Source: Gammaproteobacteria bacterium (GTDB lineage: Bacteria; Pseudomonadota; Gammaproteobacteria; SZUA-229). Taken from it: a stretch of DNA of 11,401 nucleotides. Both the position numbers and the translations under genes were made by a program. The notes below the pieces were generated by a model, which was given only the letters and a program-made list of their open reading frames with translations, was not told the DNA's origin and did no database searches. This document shows, one piece after another, positions 7,401-11,401 of this stretch (its first letter is position 1; every line of letters begins with the position of its first letter). The DNA is taken from contig JAGLQT010000195.1 of the NCBI GenBank assembly GCA_023136715.1, positions 1 through 11,401 of the forward strand. The letters run 5' to 3'.

Positions 7401-7591
7401 ACATTGAGTTCAACATCTTCGGCTGATGCACCGGGATAAGGGGTATTAACAACAATTTTATTCAGATCAACGGCCGGAAAACCTTCTTTTTGAATCGTCA
7501 TCATACGATTGAAACCAAACAAAAATACCGCCAACAGAATAACCTTAACCAATAAGCTGCGCTCCAGGAAAAACAGTATTAGACTATTCAT
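4499..7591 (-). CDS. RND-family efflux pump, inner-membrane permease (AcrB/HAE-like)
   Basis: Proton-driven trimeric pump of the inner membrane that moves drugs, lipids or other toxic compounds into a TolC-type channel. 1030 residues, usual for the family. Seen: first membrane segment about 8-28, a periplasmic porter domain with NTPYPGASAEDVE (49-61), a second membrane block from about 333, the proton-relay pair in GLLVDDAIVVAEKI (Asp398-Asp399, the AcrB D407/D408 position), TM7 about 517-535, a second porter domain, and TM8-12 from about 849. In TM10, where AcrB has the essential Lys940, the motif reads VVVNDTIIM (Asn920-Asp921), so this relay Lys is replaced; some other RND branches also lack it. 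ATG 7591 has an AGAGGA site inside the end of the OMF gene, whose stop is 3 bp away. No adaptor gene lies next to it. The substrate cannot be told from sequence. Confidence 0.95.
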   Translation of the reverse strand: MNSLILFFLERSLLVKVILLAVFLFGFNRMMTIQKEGFPAVDLNKIVVNTPYPGASAEDVELNVTSQLEEEIQEVDGLYEIVSTSRENFSSIIISADEDAGYKEMAVIVNNIKQAVDQTQDLPLDLEELPIVDVLSTTDTPIVSVNLFGDHEKLRDVLPILERGIEALPGVSGVDKIGYFDREVHIEIDPTKAKENRISLSDVLIAIQARNLRTTGGTLESYLNEQTVVSLNKFNNPKEVEDVILRANISGQVVRVKDVATVILREKDENFIVRNDGKPGMNLVVRKKKNADIIKTLDGVKAFMLEQTFAEGVGYSYSNDQSARTRLRLQVLGGNALLGFALVTIILMLALNRQAAFWTALSVPFSLLGSFILLPYFGVTVNAISLAGFVLVLGLLVDDAIVVAEKITHHREKGLTGMQAALKGTSEMWRPVSVASITTVLAFSPMFYIGGMPGKFAWAIPAVVIVALLVSLFESFFILPHHLAAGGLVKGKEKADWIIKLETRYGRMLEHLLHWRYLVLMLLVMLLFFSVFLAKNAMQFQIFPQDGVELFYIKLEMQRGASLTATEERLKELEEHIKVLPDTELESFATRVGTLSTDPSKNRGDHSHWGVISVFLTGEALRKRTADDIIKTLRDAIQSSQNETLLFEKKRVGPAIGKPAEIRISSNDDDLRESTAKELMLFLKDVPGVIDVESDNKPGKDQLVVNIDHLKLAEVGLMVKDVADALRVTYDGMLVSSTTSVDETIEYRVIVDPKYRNSEDMLFQIPVKNNRGQVMNLSDVLTLSHGQGPLEFQHVGGVRTETISADINPLVSSTSAVQKQVADHFNETWVKHPTMKVTFAGEVREQKKIFGGFLTAGIVALVSIYLVVALLLNSLGQSFIVMATIPFSIIGVIWSFYAHGMPLSFFSTMGTLGLIGVVVNDTIIMVTEVNRKLLEHSDKNLVQTVVAGAQGRLRPVLLTTFTTVAGLLPTAYGIGGKDGLIMPLTMSMAYGLMFATLITLILTPTLLTVGHDLAHFLGRGSQHKRGRSET

Positions 7592-7594
7592 ATT

Positions 7595-9082
7595 TTACTG
7601 TTCCTCTGTTGTTACATCAGCAAGCTTTGTTGATGCTGAGTAGGTTTCAAGATTTCGATCTAATAATTCGCCAATATTTAATCGAAGAACTAGTAGTTGC
7701 GCAAAAAGCCTTTCCCTATTTAATCGACTTTCTAACTGAGTTGTCTGATCTCTCAACAATTCAAATAAATCCAGTTTTCCAATTTTGTATAATCGCTGTT
7801 CCTGCTTTATTTTTTTCGTGGCTAGCTCAATTTTTCTATCAGAGGATTTCAGGGCAATGATCAATTGCGCCTCCTGTATCTGAGAATTGGCCAGGTTAGA
7901 TTCAACATCAATCATTCGTTGTCGTGTATCTGCTTCTAACTGACGTTTACTGGCAACCTGCGCCTGATAATTTCCACTTGCCTGTCGATTACCCAAAGGA
8001 TGTTTATACTCCAGCATCAATGAATAATCATTTTTATCCAGATTCTCACTGTGTGCATCACTTAAACTGCCATCAACACCATGGCGGGTATAGCCAAAGC
8101 TCAAATTCAGATCCGAATCTCTTGCGTTATCCTTTGCCTCTAACAACATAATTTGCTGCTGTTTAAGTGTATCCAACAATTCTTTCAATCGTGATGATGT
8201 TGCCAGGTACTCAGCGCCACGAAATATCGTTTGCTCTGCTGTAAACAACTGCGCATCTTCTGGGTTCTTTGGAGACCACTCATCAACGCCATTATTTTTC
8301 TCCAGATTCATCTGCAAGCCTATCTTCTGCATCAAACCCAGATATCGGCCTTTCGCTTGCTGCCAACGTGAGTAATAATCTTCTCTCGTTTCCTGAGAGC
8401 GCAACAATTCATAAGATTCAATCACCTGACGTTTGACTTTTATCTCGGTTAATTTTTCCTGTTCAATAGCTTGTTGATAAACTTCTTTTGAAATCTCAAG
8501 CTCACGTGATGCCAGATACCAATCGATATAAAGTGTGGCAAGCTGAGTAATATAACTTTCTAGCGCTTCCTTACTACTCAACCCTGATAGTTTAAAATTA
8601 AGCTGATTTAGTTCTACGTTCAGTCGATCCTGAACACCGCCAGAATTTTTCAATAATGGCTGGGTTAATCGTACTGTAAAACTAGGCTGGTAATATTGAT
8701 CGCCAACAGGCAATGCTGGCGTTTGATCTGTTAGCTGATTGCCATAGGCTAATGACAAACGAGTACCCGAATCGGAAAATACGCGATTATAAGAAACATC
8801 CAGCAACTTATTATCACTCTCTAAAAATTCAGCGCCTGTTATTTGATTGGGTTCACTATGAATTAGACTAAGACTGGAGTTTATATAACCGTCATCCACA
8901 CCCAGACTAGATTCCAGATTACCGGCAGAGATATCCTGCTCTGATAATATTTTTTGTACCCCGGGATTGTGCTTGAGAATAGATTGCACAAAGCTATCAA
9001 GACCCAGCGTCTGCGCAACACTGAACTGACTAAATAACAGTGAAATCAAACCAAGACTAATTCGTAATACAAATACACGCAT
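7595..9082 (-). CDS. TolC-family outer-membrane efflux protein
   Basis: Trimeric outer-membrane channel that with the RND pump would span the periplasm. 495 residues, in the usual range. Seen: a signal peptide MRVFVLRISLGLISLLFSQ with likely cleavage after SVA (about residue 23); then the two-fold OEP layout: helical stretches rich in Gln, Glu and Leu (about 30-60, 150-250, 290-330, 385-470) alternating with beta-strand regions, including the TVRLTQPLLKNSGG motif (about 131-144) and its second-half counterpart MLEYKHPLGNRQASGNYQA. No lipobox Cys, so it is probably not a lipoprotein. The ATG at 9082 has only a weak ribosome-binding site (GGTGG). It sits 47 bp after the cytochrome stop and 3 bp before the pump start, giving a tight operon. 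Confidence 0.93.
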   Translation of the reverse strand: MRVFVLRISLGLISLLFSQFSVAQTLGLDSFVQSILKHNPGVQKILSEQDISAGNLESSLGVDDGYINSSLSLIHSEPNQITGAEFLESDNKLLDVSYNRVFSDSGTRLSLAYGNQLTDQTPALPVGDQYYQPSFTVRLTQPLLKNSGGVQDRLNVELNQLNFKLSGLSSKEALESYITQLATLYIDWYLASRELEISKEVYQQAIEQEKLTEIKVKRQVIESYELLRSQETREDYYSRWQQAKGRYLGLMQKIGLQMNLEKNNGVDEWSPKNPEDAQLFTAEQTIFRGAEYLATSSRLKELLDTLKQQQIMLLEAKDNARDSDLNLSFGYTRHGVDGSLSDAHSENLDKNDYSLMLEYKHPLGNRQASGNYQAQVASKRQLEADTRQRMIDVESNLANSQIQEAQLIIALKSSDRKIELATKKIKQEQRLYKIGKLDLFELLRDQTTQLESRLNRERLFAQLLVLRLNIGELLDRNLETYSASTKLADVTTEEQ

Positions 9083-9129
9083 GATTCAACACCACCATTA
9101 TTTTATTTTTAAGCTGAATATTTCAATTC

Positions 9130-9597
9130 TTATTGAGTGATTTCAGCATTGATTTTATACATCGAATGACAGGAGACACAGTTTTCTAACAGGGTATTTA
9201 TTTGAGCGAGAGCATGATCAGGATCACCCAGTTGCTCTGCATTTAGCGCCAGTTCATCAAATTTGGAATGTGTATCAAAACCCAGCTTTTTAAATGCTAA
9301 GGGCAGCTTACCTACGAGTGAATCAGGCACTGCCATCCGCGCATTATTACCTGATCTTTTTGCCGCTTCAATAACAAGACTCATGTCATCGTTAGATATT
9401 CCGCTGGTAATCTGTTGCACGCTCTCCAGAAATCCCCGCATTTCCGATAACACTAAATTTCTCTCACTGTCCTCTAATACAATGGCGATTCGACCATCAC
9501 TGCTTTCAGCCACCTTACCGTGAATCACAAACCTGTATGTCAACACACTCGAAATGGCTATTAATACGGCGACTAGCGCCCAACAAGCTTTACACAT
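9130..9597 (-). CDS. Membrane-anchored cytochrome c, class II-like (C-terminal heme site)
   Basis: 155 residues. Seen: an N-terminal hydrophobic segment (about 6-24) acting as signal anchor or signal peptide, a helical soluble part, and one heme c site CVSCH (Cys140, Cys143, His144) only 11 residues from the C-terminus. A C-terminal CXXCH in a small helical protein is the hallmark of class II cytochromes (c' and c-556). Met53 in the first helix could be the sixth heme ligand, as in c-556, but this is inference. The protein should face the periplasm, where heme is attached by the Ccm system. It is the first gene of the pump unit, 47 bp before the OMF gene. A possible role is electron transfer or redox/ligand sensing tied to the pump; nothing in the sequence proves this. 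Confidence 0.85.
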   Translation of the reverse strand: MCKACWALVAVLIAISSVLTYRFVIHGKVAESSDGRIAIVLEDSERNLVLSEMRGFLESVQQITSGISNDDMSLVIEAAKRSGNNARMAVPDSLVGKLPLAFKKLGFDTHSKFDELALNAEQLGDPDHALAQINTLLENCVSCHSMYKINAEITQ

Positions 9598-9681
9598 GAC
9601 TCTTTCTCGCTTTATTTTAGTTTTGATAAAAAGGATTTTGATGATGCGACTCCACTACGAGCCTAACTCAATGCGACAGCT

Positions 9682-9687
9682 ATCATA
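9682..9687 (-). promoter_or_regulatory. Possible -10 box of the cytochrome/pump operon
   Basis: On the minus strand, TATGAT (5 of 6 to consensus) lies 84 bp upstream of the cytochrome start. The best -35 candidate is a weak TTTTCA 16 bp away. Assigned only from base pattern and position. Confidence 0.25.
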
Positions 9688-9702
9688 AACCGATTAAATC
9701 AT

Positions 9703-9731
9703 TTGAAAAACAGCGTTTAAACGAACATACT
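9703..9731 (+). promoter_or_regulatory. Possible promoter of the LysR gene
   Basis: TTGAAA (9703-9708, 5 of 6 to the -35 consensus), 17 bp, CATACT (9726-9731, 4 of 6 to the -10). Transcription would start at about 9738, inside the 18-bp palindrome, which would allow negative autoregulation. Confidence 0.35.
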
Positions 9732-9748
9732 GTTCCATATATGGAACA
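9731..9748. promoter_or_regulatory. Perfect 18-bp palindrome, probable LysR operator
   Basis: TGTTCCATATATGGAACA is its own reverse complement over all 18 bases. It contains the LysR-box form T-N11-A (T9734 to A9746, with TTCC/GGAA arms). It lies between the divergent cytochrome/pump unit and the LysR gene, 14 bp before the LysR ATG, the usual site for LysR-type control. Binding by this regulator is inferred from position and form. Confidence 0.65.
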
Positions 9749-9762
9749 AAGACAAATCAATT

Positions 9763-10662
9763 ATGAACATAGATGATTGGCTGATATTTGCACAGATCGT
9801 CAAAATCGGTGGTCTTAGCGCGGCCAGCCGACAGCTAGGCATGCCGAAATCCACTTTGAGCCGACGTTTAGCCAAGTTAGAAGAGGACTTTGGTGCTCGT
9901 TTGTTAATTCGTCGTGGCCGCACCTTTGAGTTGACCGATTCAGGACGTTTGTTCTACCAGGAAGCTCGCGACCTATCTCAACACGTCAATAATGCTCAAG
10001 AGCGATTGAATGAAAGCAGCCAACGTGAAGATGGCACCGTACTCATGACCGCACCAAAAGCATCGGGAGGACAGTTTCTGAGCATTTGGCTATCTGCATT
10101 TATTCAACAACACCCACATATCCGCGTTGAATTAGATCTAAATGATTACATGCTCAATCTGGTCGAAAAAGGTTATGATCTGGCTCTTCGTGTCGGACCA
10201 ATGGCCGATTCCGCACTCGTCGCACGCAAACTCGGCCAAAGCCACCGTATATTAGTTGCCAGCAAAGACTATATAAAGCAGCATGGCAAACCCGAATCAC
10301 CCACTGAGCTAAACCAACATCGCTGCATCGGTTTTAGTGAACAACGAAGTGGACGGGAACTATGGCTTCTAAACAACGATAAACAATCCCAACGAATCAA
10401 CTTCAACCCTGTACTACGTAGCAACGACATGGCGACAACACACCGCACCTGTCTGTCAGGTACTGGCATCGCTCTAATTCCCACCTTTGTTTGCAGGGCA
10501 TCTATTGAATCTGGAAACCTGCAACAGGTTCTTCCACAATGGCACGGCCCTACTGCCGAATTTTATCTTGTCTACCCGGAGAAGGAACTCATGCCTAGAC
10601 GTGTTCGTTTATTGGTAGATTTTCTGGTTGATCAAGCACAGAAAAATAATACAAATCTATAA
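9763..10662 (+). CDS. LysR-type transcriptional regulator
   Basis: DNA-binding regulator of 299 residues, typical length. Seen: N-terminal winged helix-turn-helix (about 1-60) with GGLSAASRQLGMPKSTLSRR as recognition region and LEEDFGARLLIRRGR following; linker helix about 65-85; then the two-lobed effector domain (VLMTAPKASGG, DLALRVGPM, GTGIALIPTF). It diverges from the cytochrome/OMF/pump unit, the usual arrangement for a LysR protein controlling its neighbour. The ATG at 9763 fits the family start; no clear ribosome-binding site precedes it, and the palindromic operator ends 14 bp upstream, so the leader is very short. The inducer is unknown. It converges with the MOSC remnant, with 8 bp between the stop codons. 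Confidence 0.95.
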   Translation: MNIDDWLIFAQIVKIGGLSAASRQLGMPKSTLSRRLAKLEEDFGARLLIRRGRTFELTDSGRLFYQEARDLSQHVNNAQERLNESSQREDGTVLMTAPKASGGQFLSIWLSAFIQQHPHIRVELDLNDYMLNLVEKGYDLALRVGPMADSALVARKLGQSHRILVASKDYIKQHGKPESPTELNQHRCIGFSEQRSGRELWLLNNDKQSQRINFNPVLRSNDMATTHRTCLSGTGIALIPTFVCRASIESGNLQQVLPQWHGPTAEFYLVYPEKELMPRRVRLLVDFLVDQAQKNNTNL

Positions 10663-10670
10663 GATGCAAT

Positions 10671-11091
10671 TTATTCAACAATATCAACTTTCATTCCAAG
10701 CTCAAAAATACCATCCCCATCCGCGATTACATTCTGTCCAAAAAATATTTTATGATCACGTTTGCGAAATGTAATTAAAGTTTGCGTTGGCTTTTTATCT
10801 TTACTTCGCTCGGCACTGTCAATATCAATACTGGGAATAATGCACCGACTGCATGGCTTAACTATTCGAAAATTAATATCAGCGATATTTTTATTGTTTC
10901 CATTCATCTTCTGCAAAGGCTTCACAGCCAGCGACCACCAGATTAGGACGAAAGCGCGCCATAGGGATATTTTCATCCATGCGTGAATTGAGATCATCCA
11001 GTGATGCCTGCGTGGTCAGCAAAATAGGAAAGCCATCACTGAATGCCGTTTGATCATTAGGCAGCGCATAATCCTGATCGACATAACAAGT
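10671..11091 (-). pseudogene. YcbX-type MOSC domain protein, 5'-truncated and frameshifted remnant
   Basis: YcbX-type proteins are MOSC-domain proteins linked to molybdenum-cofactor-dependent detoxification of N-hydroxylated compounds; E. coli YcbX has about 370 residues. Here only the last 138 or so codons are left. In one frame the DNA reads YVDQDYALPNDQTAFSDGFP, then LLTTQASLDDLNSRMDE and RFRPNLVVAGCEAFAEDEWK, then a stop. The adjoining frame continues with ADINFRIVKPCSRCIIPSID, then KPTQTLITFR and KIFFGQNVIADG to the stop at 10671. A one-base insertion near 10890-10899 (AAACAATAAAAAT on the minus strand) accounts for the switch. The MOSC Cys of KPCSRC is kept. Upstream, a stop codon at 11092-11094 and AT-rich non-coding DNA replace the missing N-terminal part. 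A 108-codon ORF starting at 10997 reads the wrong frame for its first 30 or so residues and is not the real product. Confidence 0.85.
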
Positions 11092-11401
11092 TTACTTGTA
11101 GTTATACAGATGCGTTTATGCAAATATAAAAACATGCTTATTAAATTTGTTATAAGCAATAACCACATTTTTATTAATGTCCGCTTTGGGTGGTGACCTC
11201 AACTGGTCGACAGCCGCCATTCAATTATGGGATATCATACAAAACATTTAGTAGTCACTTATGTCAATGGTGCTTAACATAAGTAACCTTTGAATGACTA
11301 ATTGCCATCACTGACCGGCAATAATTTCATTTTGAATTACCCATAATGTTGTCCTCATCAATACGTTTCATGCACCATATAAAATAATCACAAAATATTT
11401 A
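11092..11401. other. AT-rich non-coding region right of the MOSC remnant
   Basis: 310 bp without a supported gene. It holds a small inverted repeat TGCTTAT / ATAAGCA (11135-11141 / 11152-11158) and repeat copy C. The missing 5' part of the MOSC gene is not visible here. Confidence 0.5.
11174..11286 (+). repeat. CCGCTTTGGGT repeat, copy C, with imperfect hairpin
   Basis: Shares with 4228-4303, in the same order, CCGCTTTGGGT, TCGACAGC, a TTCA block and the hairpin arms ACTTATGT (11257-11264) / ACATAAGT (11277-11284). Copy C is longer because of extra bases after the core (GGTGACCTCAACTGG) and before the hairpin. It also starts with AATGTCCG, the block found in the kinase-flanking repeats. Confidence 0.7.

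Noticed and set aside
7609..8151. Plus-strand ORFs opposite the TolC-family gene
   Set aside because: Antisense shadows of a clear OMF coding region; hydrophobic runs come from the reverse reading of its helices.
10671..10997. 108-residue ORF as an intact gene
   Set aside because: Only its C-terminal part is MOSC-like; its first 30 or so residues are the wrong frame of the true MOSC sequence, which continues upstream in the neighbouring frame to about 11091.
11135..11158. TGCTTAT/ATAAGCA inverted repeat as a terminator
   Set aside because: Seven AT-rich pairs with a 10-base loop and no T-tract; likely chance in AT-rich sequence.
1..11401. CRISPR array, tRNA or rRNA genes, phage genes, toxin-antitoxin or defence systems
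   Set aside because: No regularly spaced direct repeats, cloverleaf-like or rRNA-like stretches, or matching protein families were seen on either strand.

Overview
The window looks like chromosomal DNA of a Gammaproteobacterium with a moderately AT-rich genome, possibly marine. The grounds are the gene families (TolC/RND pump, CZB-GGDEF diguanylate cyclase, YcbX-type MOSC, LysR regulator) and the intergenic repeats built around a CCGCTTTGGGT core. The species cannot be named from the sequence. Almost everything is on the minus strand; only the LysR gene is on the plus strand.

Layout. 1-250 is the N-terminal part of a LolD/MacB-type ABC ATPase that runs off the left edge. 325-828, upstream of it on the same strand, starts like an ABC ATPase with a Walker A loop but loses the family pattern after about residue 88; it is probably a deletion or fusion remnant. 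1100-2527 is an AT-rich orphan membrane histidine kinase flanked by two inverted copies of a short repeat. 2528-2982 is a repeat-rich, structured intergenic region. 2983-3921 is a diguanylate cyclase with an N-terminal zinc-binding CZB domain (DgcZ architecture). 3922-4382 is non-coding and contains a perfect 13-bp-arm hairpin inside a repeat that recurs near the right edge.

The main unit is 9597 down to 4383: a membrane-anchored class II-like cytochrome c, a TolC-family outer-membrane factor, an RND inner-membrane pump of 1030 residues, and a 38-codon ORF whose ATG overlaps the pump stop codon. No periplasmic adaptor (membrane fusion protein) gene is present; OMF and pump are 3 bp apart, and the place where an adaptor is often found is held by the cytochrome. 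The LysR gene (9763-10662) diverges from this unit. A perfect 18-bp palindrome containing a T-N11-A LysR box lies 14 bp before its start, so it probably controls itself and the pump unit.

After the LysR gene, convergent with it, lies the 3' remnant of a YcbX-type MOSC gene (10671 to about 11091), truncated at the 5' end and carrying one frameshift. The last 300 bp are AT-rich and non-coding and hold the second copy of the hairpin repeat. The most interesting points are the adaptor-less pump unit with a cytochrome, the coupled 38-codon ORF, the palindromic operator, the possible acquired-cassette nature of the kinase, and the two decayed genes.
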